From Chryseobacterium sp. JUb7 (GTDB lineage: Bacteria; Bacteroidota; Bacteroidia; Flavobacteriales; Weeksellaceae), in the NCBI RefSeq assembly GCF_024806495.1, contig NZ_JANUFF010000011.1:1-64000 (forward strand): DNA of 64,000 nt, given 5' to 3'. The translations under genes were made by a program, and so were the position numbers. Positions 42,659 through 52,346 of this stretch are shown here, one piece after another. The notes below the pieces were generated by a model. The model did not search any database, was not told where the DNA came from, and was given only the letters and a program-made list of their open reading frames with translations. Position 1 is the first letter of the stretch; each line of letters opens with the position of its first letter.

Positions 42659-43777
42659 ATGAAAAAATTATACGCTACTATAGGATTATTTCTTGCCACT
42701 TTATTAAGTGCACAGGTTCCACAAGCTTTCAGTTATCAAACGATTGCTTTCAATGCTTCCGGAGCTCCCATTGCAAACGGAAACGTTTCTTTAAGAGTAA
42801 GTATTTTAGAAAACTCCGCTACCGGAACCGCTTTATATACAGAAACCCATACTAAAACAACGAATGCTAAAGGTTTAGTTAATTTAAATATCGGACAAGG
42901 AACGGCTACAACAGGAAGTTTCGGAGGAATCAACTGGGGAACAAACACAAAATTCGTAAAAGTGGAAATGGATCCACAAGGCGGTTCTAATTACACAAAT
43001 GTTGGAGTAAATCAATTAATGAGCGTTCCTTATGCTCAGGTAAGTAAAACAGTTGTGACAGGAGCAGGACAGGGCATTATACTTACTTCTCCGAATGGGG
43101 CAGCTTATACTTTAAACGTGAGTGATTCCGGGACATTGAGTTTACCACAAAACCAGTCCGGAGGTAATAATAATTTACCTCAAAATCTATATTTATATGG
43201 ATCTTATAATTCTTTCAATGCTGCAAATGCTGAATTATTAAGAGTAAATACTAACGAAAAATATGGTTATAAATATTTTCCGGCGAATTCTCAGATAAAA
43301 TTCATAACCGCGCAAAATGCTTCTGCAATGGTATATGGCTCTGATACCAATAATGCAATTGTTCCTAATGGAAACGCTTATAATATTACATCAAACGGAT
43401 TTTATCAGATAAGCATAAAACCAACAGGATTTGTCGGGAATACAACTGTTTACACACCCTATATTTATAATTTCACTCCTTACATTTATTTTTCAGGAAC
43501 ATCACCGTCCTCACAGTCAAATATTACATATGATGTAAATACAAATACATTCAATATTCAGATAAACGGTGTAACTTCCTCGACAAAATTCAAAATAAAT
43601 CTGGGAATGGGAGGCGGAAATACGGAGACAATCGGAGACAATCTTAGTGACGGAAACTTTGATATAAACGGACAGGACATTTCTTTCCCGGGAGCCAATT
43701 CTACTCCTAAAAACTATAAACTCACTTTTAAAATTAATTTTGACGCTACAGGAGCATATACAATTGTTCAATTATAA
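42659..43777 (+). CDS. Secreted protein with SusE/SusF-like region
   Basis: A 372-residue secreted protein (signal peptide about 1-19, LLSAQ). Residues about 25-130 resemble an N-terminal Bacteroidetes surface-protein domain (FSYQTIAFNASGAPIANGNVSLRVSILEN), and about 175-370 contain beta-strand repeats similar to SusE/SusF outer-membrane lipoprotein starch-binding modules (NLYLYGSYNSFNAANAELLRV, GNLSDGNFDINGQDISFPG). No lipobox and no T9SS motif. It pairs with the small T9SS protein upstream, which may carry or anchor it. A terminator follows. Confidence 0.7.
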   Translation: MKKLYATIGLFLATLLSAQVPQAFSYQTIAFNASGAPIANGNVSLRVSILENSATGTALYTETHTKTTNAKGLVNLNIGQGTATTGSFGGINWGTNTKFVKVEMDPQGGSNYTNVGVNQLMSVPYAQVSKTVVTGAGQGIILTSPNGAAYTLNVSDSGTLSLPQNQSGGNNNLPQNLYLYGSYNSFNAANAELLRVNTNEKYGYKYFPANSQIKFITAQNASAMVYGSDTNNAIVPNGNAYNITSNGFYQISIKPTGFVGNTTVYTPYIYNFTPYIYFSGTSPSSQSNITYDVNTNTFNIQINGVTSSTKFKINLGMGGGNTETIGDNLSDGNFDINGQDISFPGANSTPKNYKLTFKINFDATGAYTIVQL

Positions 43778-43781
43778 ATTT

Positions 43782-43805
43782 AAAGAGGTACAAGCCTCTT
43801 TTTTT
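43782..43805 (+). terminator. Terminator after the secreted protein pair
   Basis: AAAGAGG (43782-43788) and CCTCTTT (43795-43801), 6-base loop, followed by a run of T. Confidence 0.75.
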
Positions 43806-43816
43806 ATGTAAAATAA

Positions 43817-46103
<2,287 letters not shown>

Positions 46104-46124
46104 TTTTCGATCTTGATATAAATG

Positions 46125-46153
46125 AAAAGCTCCTTTTTTAAGGGGCTTTTTTG
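46125..46153 (+). terminator. Terminator after icd
   Basis: AAAAGCTCCTT (46125-46135) and AAGGGGCTTTT (46140-46150), an 11-bp stem with one G:U pair, a TTTT loop and a T tail. Confidence 0.85.
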
Positions 46154-46296
46154 TTTAAATAATAACGTTTGAGCGTCGTTTTTGTTATTCCGATGTAGAA
46201 GAATCTAAGCGTAGTATTGTAGATTCTTCACCCCATTCGTTTCGTTCTAAATGACACGAAGAAAATTAAGAAAAAGCTAATTCCTAATTCCTTAAA

Positions 46297-46635
46297 TTAA
46301 ATTTTATCCTCCACAATCACCCGTCTATGTTCCCTACCCCAATTGATCATTTCTCCGATAATATTTCCAAAAGTCCGGCAATATTCTGTAGGCTCATACT
46401 CAATTAAAACCGGCGTATCAGGGTAAACGGTTCGTTTAACCAATTTATTCATTTCCATATCTTTCAACTCTTTTGAAAGCATTCTTGTGGTAATTCCCGG
46501 AATACTTCTTTCAATTTCACGGAAACGTCTGTTGCCGTTGCAAAGTGAATTAATGACAGGAATTCTCCACTTTCCTCCAATAAAATAAAGGGTATCCTGC
46601 AATGCTCTAAGCTCTTCGGTTTGATCTCTTTCCAT
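46297..46635 (-). CDS. HxlR-family transcriptional regulator
   Basis: A 112-residue winged-helix regulator: LRALQDTLYFIGGKWRIPVINSLCNGNRRFREIERSIPGITTRMLSKELKDMEMNKL is the HxlR core. Its first cysteine, C30 (SLCNGN), is in a different position from the classical thiol. Divergent from the SDR gene at 46740, with a clear inverted repeat between them, so it likely represses both. Confidence 0.92.
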   Translation of the reverse strand: MERDQTEELRALQDTLYFIGGKWRIPVINSLCNGNRRFREIERSIPGITTRMLSKELKDMEMNKLVKRTVYPDTPVLIEYEPTEYCRTFGNIIGEMINWGREHRRVIVEDKI

Positions 46636-46640
46636 AATAA

Positions 46641-46721
46641 CAAAGTTAAATGATATAATGAATGATACTGGTATACTCTGTGATACTGATTACAAAAGTA
46701 TACCAATTTAAAATAACTTTG
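46641..46721. promoter_or_regulatory. Divergent promoters and operator of the second HxlR/SDR pair
   Basis: Perfect -7 boxes face outward: TAACTTTG on the minus strand (46641-46648) for the HxlR gene and TAACTTTG on the plus strand (46714-46721) for the SDR gene. Between them are inverted arms GGTATACT (46670-46677) and AGTATACC (46697-46704), and direct repeats TGATACTG at 46663-46670 and 46681-46688. Probably the HxlR binding site. Confidence 0.7.
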
Positions 46722-46739
46722 TCAAAAATTTTAAAAGAA

Positions 46740-47486
46740 ATGAAAAAGTTTAATAACAAACTAGCCATCGTAACTGGTGGAAACAGCGGAATTGGATATG
46801 CAACCGCAAAAGAATTAATTGCAGAAGGAGCAAAGGTTATCATTACAGGAAGAAGAAAAGAAGCTATTGAAAAGGCGGCAGAAGAATTGGGAGCAATACC
46901 ATTTGTTGCAGATCAGGCGAATCTTGAGGATCTGGATTCATTAAAAGAAGAAGTTGAAAACCAATATGGCAAAGTAGATATTCTGTTTATCAATGCCGGA
47001 ATTACAGGAGGCTTAATTCCCATTGAAAATATGCCTGTTGACAACTTCGACAGTGTGATGAATATTAATTTCAGAGGAGCCTATTTTACATTGAGTAAAT
47101 TCATCCCATTATTGAATGATGGGGCTTCTGTTGTTTTCTTATCATCCATTGTAGCGTCAACCTACAAACCTAACAGTTCAGTCTATCAGGCCAGCAAAGC
47201 TGCTTTAAATTCAATTGCAAAAACGGCCGCCGCAGAATTAGCACCAAGAAAAATCCGTGTCAATATGGTAAGTCCGGGACCTACAAAGACTGAAGTTATG
47301 ACGAAAGCCGGTTTAGATGAAGAAAAACTTAAAAGCATCAATGAGTGGCTGATCGAAACAATTCCATTAAAAAAAATGGGTACTGCTGAAGATGTAGCAA
47401 AACTGGTTGTGTATCTGTCCAATGATAATATCGCCAGTTTCATAACAGGAACAGAAATCGTCATCGACGGCGGAATGCTGTTATAA
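46740..47486 (+). CDS. SDR-family oxidoreductase
   Basis: A 248-residue classical SDR: TGGNSGIGYATAKELIAEGA cofactor loop, NAGITGG, catalytic Ser in SSIVASTYKPNSS, Tyr-x3-Lys in YQASKAAL, and the ending EIVIDGGMLL. The start is ATG 46740; the long in-frame extension upstream crosses the operator. Divergent HxlR regulator and position suggest inducible reduction of a toxic carbonyl. Confidence 0.92.
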   Translation: MKKFNNKLAIVTGGNSGIGYATAKELIAEGAKVIITGRRKEAIEKAAEELGAIPFVADQANLEDLDSLKEEVENQYGKVDILFINAGITGGLIPIENMPVDNFDSVMNINFRGAYFTLSKFIPLLNDGASVVFLSSIVASTYKPNSSVYQASKAALNSIAKTAAAELAPRKIRVNMVSPGPTKTEVMTKAGLDEEKLKSINEWLIETIPLKKMGTAEDVAKLVVYLSNDNIASFITGTEIVIDGGMLL

Positions 47487-47491
47487 GATAG

Positions 47492-47570
47492 AAGAATTGA
47501 AGCTGGATGCTGGAAGTAATATATAAGGACGTCACAGACTTCCCTCTTCCCTCATCCAGCTTCTAAATTT
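47492..47570. repeat. GGAAGATGGAAG-type inverted repeat, copy 2
   Basis: GAAGCTGGATG (about 47499-47509) and CATCCAGCTTC (47553-47563) form a perfect 11-bp inverted repeat flanking about 43 bases, in the family of the elements at 31800 and 51035. Confidence 0.6.
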
Positions 47571-47592
47571 TTTTAATTCGCAAAATTCCATT

Positions 47593-47660
47593 TTCACCTT
47601 CCGATTTGTCCGTTTCACCTAATTTCAGATTTCAAAAACCTATTTAAGCCCCTACTTTTG
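47593..47660 (+). promoter_or_regulatory. LytTR-like operator A and promoter of the haem/P460 gene
   Basis: TTCACCT at 47593-47599 is repeated at 47614-47620, exactly 21 bp later, with CGATTTGTCCG between. A perfect -7 box TACTTTTG is at 47653-47660. The -33 element is missing, as expected for an activator-dependent promoter. The site and its 60-bp distance to the -7 box recur at 52263. Regulation by the LytTR protein encoded at 50271 is inferred. Confidence 0.7.
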
Positions 47661-47681
47661 AGCCATAAAAAATAAATCATT

Positions 47682-48668
47682 ATGGACTCATTAAAGAAAA
47701 AAAGACCAGTAAAAAAGCCCATTGCTATTATATTTTTGGCGGTTTTAGGAATTTTTACCGTTTTACAGCTTTTCAACAAACCCTTAGAAGGAAAGCCTGT
47801 CACTAAAAAAATAGAAGCCCCTCGCGAAGTTCTCGCCATTCTTGAAAATTCGTGTTTTAACTGTCATTCAAATCAGCAAAACTTAAGCTGGTACGACAAA
47901 ATTGCTCCTATTTCATGGGCCGTAAATAAAGATGTACAAAGAGCCAGAGAAGTTCTCAACTTCTCAGAATGGAATTATTCCGCAGGCGACCACCAGGGAA
48001 AAATGTTTGCCATTCTCAATATGATGCAGGCAGGGAAAATGCCTCTTCACAACTATACACTACTCCACCCTTCAGCTAAAATAACGGCAAAAGATGTAGA
48101 GACCATTAAGAAATATACCCTTTCATTATCCGGAATAAATACGGCTCAGAAAGAAGAAAAAAACATTCATCAAAATTCTGAACCGTCTAAAAATCCAGCA
48201 CTTTCGAAATTTCCGGTTTCTCCCAACGGAGTACAGTATACCGATGATTTTAAACATTGGAAAGTCATTAGTATGAGTACACTTTTTGACAAATCAATAC
48301 GCGTAATTTATGGAAATGACATTGCTGTAAAAGCCGTTGAAACAGAGAATTTTCACCCCTGGCCGGATGGAAGTATTGTCGTAAAATCCGTTTGGAAACA
48401 AGAAAAACTAGCAGATGGAGAAGTGAGAGCCGGAGAATTTGTGAATGCACAATTTATGGTTAAAGATTCAAAAAAATATACCGATACGGAAGGCTGGGGA
48501 TTCGCTAAGTTTTCAGGAAAAGATCTTCATCCGACAGGAAAAACAGCCTCTTTTGCTAAAGAATCGTGTATTGCCTGTCACCGACAGTTAGGAGAAAAAA
48601 CAGGATATCTTTTTGATGTTCCGATGAAAGTAAATACCGAAAGATTAATTAAAAACCTACAGAAATAA
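47682..48668 (+). CDS. Haem-binding domain / cytochrome P460-like fusion protein
   Basis: A 328-residue membrane-anchored protein: basic N-terminus, a transmembrane or uncleaved signal segment (about 13-31), a Haem_bd domain (about 45-150) with haem motif C58-FN-C61-H62 (NSCFNCHSNQQ), and a C-terminal P460-like domain (about 180-328) with a second CxxCH at C296-IA-C299-H300 (KESCIACHRQL). Both motifs can attach c-type haem in the periplasm. Cytochrome P460 proteins elsewhere oxidise hydroxylamine. The fusion suggests a periplasmic redox or nitrogen-stress role. Next gene overlaps by one base. Possible control by the LytTR system is discussed under the operator entry. Confidence 0.85.
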   Translation: MDSLKKKRPVKKPIAIIFLAVLGIFTVLQLFNKPLEGKPVTKKIEAPREVLAILENSCFNCHSNQQNLSWYDKIAPISWAVNKDVQRAREVLNFSEWNYSAGDHQGKMFAILNMMQAGKMPLHNYTLLHPSAKITAKDVETIKKYTLSLSGINTAQKEEKNIHQNSEPSKNPALSKFPVSPNGVQYTDDFKHWKVISMSTLFDKSIRVIYGNDIAVKAVETENFHPWPDGSIVVKSVWKQEKLADGEVRAGEFVNAQFMVKDSKKYTDTEGWGFAKFSGKDLHPTGKTASFAKESCIACHRQLGEKTGYLFDVPMKVNTERLIKNLQK

Positions 48669-49108
48669 TGAAAAGAATATTTTTTATCATAGTGTCAGTA
48701 TGCGCTTTATTTACAGCATGTAAAATCGATGAACCGGATAAAGATTTACAACGGGTGGTATTTGATCCCGGGAATTTGAAATTTATTTCGACATCATTAA
48801 ATCCTCAAAAAGAAACATCCTCCGCTTTATATGGAAATCAGGAAGCTTTGCAATCATTATCAGATGAAAATCATCAGCCCAAACCTAATTCAGAATTTAA
48901 ACTAGTTACCTGGAAGTACCATGAAAATCCACAATACATTGGAGGAACGATCACCGGAGAACTACTGAATGTGGAAACGGTAAAAACTGATAAAAACGGC
49001 AACACATTATATCAGTTTAAAGATCAGTCGAAAACGGAAAATAATCCCACCAATAAAGCAGAAAGAATAAAATACATCATGACTTATAAACCAGTCGAAA
49101 GACCATAA
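48668..49108 (+). CDS. Lipoprotein, partner of the haem/P460 protein
   Basis: A 146-residue protein with a lipoprotein signal (MKRIFFIIVSVCALFTAC, Cys18 after LFTA). The mature region is hydrophilic, with an edge sequence FKLVTWKYHENPQYIGGTITGEL. No known domain. Its ATG overlaps the stop of the haem/P460 gene (TAATG), so the two are translationally coupled and probably act together in the periplasm. A weak terminator follows. Confidence 0.78.
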   Translation: MKRIFFIIVSVCALFTACKIDEPDKDLQRVVFDPGNLKFISTSLNPQKETSSALYGNQEALQSLSDENHQPKPNSEFKLVTWKYHENPQYIGGTITGELLNVETVKTDKNGNTLYQFKDQSKTENNPTNKAERIKYIMTYKPVERP

Positions 49109-49130
49109 TAATAGTAAATTTGAACGTGAT

Positions 49131-49163
49131 ATCCGGAGTTGAGAAATCGACTCTGGATTCTTT
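49131..49163 (+). terminator. Possible terminator after the lipoprotein gene
   Basis: ATCCGGAGT (49131-49139) and ACTCTGGAT (49150-49158) form a 9-bp stem with one G:U pair and a short T-rich tail. Confidence 0.45.
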
Positions 49164-49273
49164 ATCAAAACAAACCCCTTTATATCGTTACTTTTTTTAC
49201 TTTATGGGTTACAATTCACTATTCGATTTAAAGCTTTTTACATAACTTAACACCTTTAAAATCCGCAGTTGTC

Positions 49274-50290
49274 ATGCAGCAACAAAAAATAAAAATTTCA
49301 CAAGCCGTTATTTGGGTAAGTTCCCTATTTCTGGGGATTTTATCTTCGGTGCCACAACTCGCCTCCCATGCTTTCAACTGGGAAGAAGCAGTAGTAAACT
49401 CAGCGATTACAGCAGCTTTTTCAGTGATCATGTGGTATCTTAATATTTATATGCTTAACCGTAACGCCGGGAAAAGACGACAAAATATATCCTATTCAAG
49501 ACTGATGGTTATTTTAGCCTTCGGAATGGTTGTTATGTTTGGTCTGGCCTGGATTCAGCAACTTATTTTATCACATATCAATTTTGGTCCCACTATGTTG
49601 ATGGTAGAGGTTCGCGGGATTCTGATCAATCTTGTATGTTATATGTTTTTGACTTTACTGCAGAATAATTACGCAGGGCAACAGGTTCAGCTTGAACTGG
49701 AAAAAGTGAAAAGTGATAACCTCGGAGCTCAATACGAATTATTAAAACAACAGATTAATCCTCATTTTCTTTTTAACAGTTTAAACACATTAAAATCAAT
49801 GGTCGAAACAAATGATTCGGAGTCGATTGATTTCATTATGAAACTTTCCGACTTTTACCGATTCACACTAGAAAGCAGAAAATTAGACCTGATTACCGTC
49901 CAGGAGGAAATGAAAATTATCGATTCATATATTTTTCTGCAAAAAGCCAGATTTGGTGAAGGAATTAAGCTAACCCAAGAATTGAATGATGACGTTTTAA
50001 AAACATTAATTCCACCTTTTACTTTACAATTATTAGTTGAAAACTGCATTAAACATAATATCGTTTCGCAAAGTAAACCTTTACATATTCTAATTTATAA
50101 TTCTGAAAATAAAATTGTTATTGAAAATCCGATTCAGAAAAAAATGACCACAGAAGACTCGTTAGGAATTGGACTTGACAATGTAAAATTGCGTTATAAG
50201 CACCTTTTAGAACAGGAAATTGAAATCAACTCAGACGAAAAAATATTTCAAATAAAACTCCCTTTTATCCATGAATATAATCATTATTGA
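49274..50290 (+). CDS. LytS/YpdA-type sensor histidine kinase
   Basis: A 338-residue membrane histidine kinase with four transmembrane helices (about 11-30, 42-60, 75-98, 108-130) and no separate periplasmic domain, then cytosolic QQINPHFLFNSLNTLKSMVE with H164 as the likely phosphorylated residue, and a HATPase_c region (LQLLVENCIKHNI, IGLDNVKLRYKHLL). Coupled to the LytTR regulator at 50271 by a 20-base overlap. Genes upstream and downstream of this pair share a promoter motif, suggesting they are its regulon. Confidence 0.93.
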   Translation: MQQQKIKISQAVIWVSSLFLGILSSVPQLASHAFNWEEAVVNSAITAAFSVIMWYLNIYMLNRNAGKRRQNISYSRLMVILAFGMVVMFGLAWIQQLILSHINFGPTMLMVEVRGILINLVCYMFLTLLQNNYAGQQVQLELEKVKSDNLGAQYELLKQQINPHFLFNSLNTLKSMVETNDSESIDFIMKLSDFYRFTLESRKLDLITVQEEMKIIDSYIFLQKARFGEGIKLTQELNDDVLKTLIPPFTLQLLVENCIKHNIVSQSKPLHILIYNSENKIVIENPIQKKMTTEDSLGIGLDNVKLRYKHLLEQEIEINSDEKIFQIKLPFIHEYNHY

Positions 50291-51038
50291 AGACGAATTC
50301 AGGGCCGCTAAATCTCTTCAGAATCTAATTTCAGATCTAAAACCCGAGGCCAGAATACTGGATGTTTACGACAGCATCGAAACCAGCGTAAATGCTTTCT
50401 CAAAAGGCATCAAACCCGATTTGATCTTCATGGACATCCACCTTTCAGACGGACTTTCTTTTGAGATTTTCAAACAGGCGGATATCACCTGCCCGGTAGT
50501 TTTCTGTACTGCATTTGATCAATATATGCTGGATGCTTTTAAAAGCAAAGGTGTCGACTATGTCCTGAAACCTTTTTCACGTGATGATATTGCAGAAGCA
50601 TTCAGAAAAGTTGATGAATTAAAGAAGTTTTTTCAGAAAACAGAACTTCCGGACTTGGAAGCACTCATACAGAAAATCTCACTGCCTCAAGCCGTTGCGA
50701 AGAGCAGTTTTTTAGTATTTAAAAATCAAAAATATACCACCATTGCTACTGAAAACATCGCTTATTTTTATATTCACAATGAGATTACCCACTTGATGAC
50801 CTTTGACAAACAGCAATTTCAGCTGAGTCAGACTCTCGGACAGGTTGCAGAGCAGGTTTCTCAAAAACAGTTTTTCAGAGTAAACCGACAGTATATCATC
50901 AATTTCAGTGCTATTAAAGAAATGGAGCATTATTTTCAACGAAAAATCCTGGTCAAATTAACCGTTGAAACGCCGGAGCAACTTCTGATTAATAAAGAAA
51001 AATCTCACAGTTTTTTTACCTGGCTGGAAGACCGGTAG
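50271..51038 (+). CDS. LytTR-family response regulator
   Basis: A 255-residue regulator with a receiver domain (acidic pair E7-D8, phosphoacceptor D55 in FMDIHLSD, Lys in YVLKPFS) and a LytTR DNA-binding domain (about 145-250; FFRVNRQYIINFSAIKEMEHYFQRKILVKLTVE). It overlaps the kinase gene by 20 bases. Candidate binding sites are the repeats at 47593 and 52263, which match the usual 21-bp repeat spacing for LytTR proteins. Confidence 0.93.
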   Translation: MNIIIIEDEFRAAKSLQNLISDLKPEARILDVYDSIETSVNAFSKGIKPDLIFMDIHLSDGLSFEIFKQADITCPVVFCTAFDQYMLDAFKSKGVDYVLKPFSRDDIAEAFRKVDELKKFFQKTELPDLEALIQKISLPQAVAKSSFLVFKNQKYTTIATENIAYFYIHNEITHLMTFDKQQFQLSQTLGQVAEQVSQKQFFRVNRQYIINFSAIKEMEHYFQRKILVKLTVETPEQLLINKEKSHSFFTWLEDR

Positions 51039-51170
51039 AGAAGATGGAAGTTTGAGGAGGAAAATTATTAAGACCACAGTAAGACAATTTGGAGCTCATA
51101 AACCACTGACAAAGAAACTAACAGTAATCTCAAGCCTTCATCTTCAAGCTTCCAACCATCTGTATGCATA
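51035..51170. repeat. GGAAGATGGAAG-type inverted repeat, copy 3
   Basis: A purine-rich arm (GAAGATGGAAGTTTGAGGAGG near 51041) and a pyrimidine-rich arm (CCTTCATCTTCAAGCTTCC near 51138) enclose about 80 bases after the response-regulator gene. Imperfect complement; same family as 31800 and 47492. Begins within the last codons of that gene. Confidence 0.45.
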
Positions 51171-51262
51171 ATTCCACCACATCAAAATTTAAAAAATATT
51201 TTAATTGGATATTTTTTTTAAATTTATATCCGACATCGAAACTCATTCATAAACAATCGTTT

Positions 51263-51349
51263 AACCGTTTTAAAAAAATAAAATTAATATAAGAAAAAAA
51301 CCGTTTTAAAATTAATAACCATCACAAAATCAATAACCATGACAAAATC
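51263..51349 (+). repeat. Short direct repeats around the mddA-like start
   Basis: AACCGTTTTAAAA occurs at 51263-51275 and 51299-51311, 36 bases apart. An 18-bp tandem repeat follows: AATAACCATCACAAAATC (51314-51331) and AATAACCATGACAAAATC (51332-51349). The second copy contains the ATG start at 51339; the first has ATC at the same place. Nothing else is seen in 51171-51338. Confidence 0.7.
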
Positions 51350-52085
51350 AATTATTTTTCTTTACGGAGTATTCGCTTACCTTGTCTTTCTTGTCGCTTT
51401 CCTGTATGCCATAGGATTTGTCGGCAATTTTATCGTTCCGAAATCTATAGACTCAGGAACTGAAACTTCTTTTACAGAATCTCTTATCGTCAATTTACTC
51501 CTGCTAAGTCTATTTGCCCTTCAGCACAGCATTATGGCCAGACCGGCATTCAAAAAATGGTGGACCAACTTTGTTAGTCCCGTCATTGAACGCAGTACCT
51601 ATGTACTACTTTCAAGTAGCGCTCTTTTATTAATGTACAGCCAATGGCGCCCCATGAAAGGCATAATTTGGGAGGTTGAAAACGAAACAGCAACAATGAT
51701 CATCAACGGCATTTATTTTTTAGGCTGGGTGATTGTGCTCATTTCTACATGCATCATTAATCATTTTGAGCTTTTCGGATTAAGACAAGTGATTCAAAAT
51801 TTAAAAATTAAAGCTGCACAACCTGAAAACCACACATTTCAGGTGATTTATTTATACAAAATAGTAAGACATCCTATTATGCTGGGATTCCTGATTGCAT
51901 TTTGGGCAGCACCTGTAATGACAGTCGGACATTTAGTATTCACCTTAACGACAAGTATTTACATTTTTATTGCGGTCAAATTTCTGGAAGAAAAAGATCT
52001 TGAAAAATTTTATGGAGAAGAATATAAAAATTACCAAAAAAAAGTACCCATGCTCGTTCCATTTATTGGCAAGAAAAACAGCTAA
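51339..52085 (+). CDS. mddA: Methanethiol S-methyltransferase-like protein (MddA family)
   Basis: A 248-residue inner-membrane protein with about five or six helices, related to isoprenylcysteine methyltransferases. The N-terminal signature FLYAIGFVGNFIVPKSIDSG and C-terminal RHPIMLGFLIAFWAAPVMTVGHLVFTLTTSIYIF with EEKDLEKFYGEEYKNYQKKVPML fit MddA, which methylates methanethiol to dimethyl sulfide using S-adenosylmethionine. The family (NnrU-like) includes other activities, so the specific call is moderate. Located next to the LytTR pair. The start lies in an 18-bp tandem repeat. Confidence 0.75.
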   Translation: MTKSIIFLYGVFAYLVFLVAFLYAIGFVGNFIVPKSIDSGTETSFTESLIVNLLLLSLFALQHSIMARPAFKKWWTNFVSPVIERSTYVLLSSSALLLMYSQWRPMKGIIWEVENETATMIINGIYFLGWVIVLISTCIINHFELFGLRQVIQNLKIKAAQPENHTFQVIYLYKIVRHPIMLGFLIAFWAAPVMTVGHLVFTLTTSIYIFIAVKFLEEKDLEKFYGEEYKNYQKKVPMLVPFIGKKNS

Positions 52086-52126
52086 TCTATTGATATTTTA
52101 AAACGAAATTATCTTGACCTTAAATT

Positions 52127-52158
52127 ACCCTGATTGATATGATCAGGGTTTATTTTTA
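52127..52158 (+). terminator. Terminator after the mddA-like gene
   Basis: ACCCTGAT (52127-52134) and ATCAGGGT (52142-52149) form a perfect 8-bp stem followed by TTATTTTT. Confidence 0.7.
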
Positions 52159-52262
52159 TTCTATATTCAGAGTATCTTACTTTCTTTATCACTGCAAATC
52201 TTACCGGTTTTCACCTCTTCTCTCTTCCAGTCTCAAAAACATTTCCCCGTACAATTTCCGGG

Positions 52263-52330
52263 TTCACCTCACGATTTGTCCGGTTAAACCTCTTTTATAT
52301 TCTTTCGCCTTGAGAAGGGATCTACATTTG
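52263..52330 (+). promoter_or_regulatory. LytTR-like operator B and promoter of the DUF1223 gene
   Basis: TTCACCT at 52263-52269, CGATTTGTCCG at 52272-52282, and a TTAAACCT element at 52284-52291 mirror the 47593 site. The perfect -7 box TACATTTG lies at 52323-52330, again exactly 60 bases after the first repeat start. The two promoters are alike in sequence and spacing. Confidence 0.7.
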
Positions 52331-52346
52331 AATAAAATTAAAAGAA

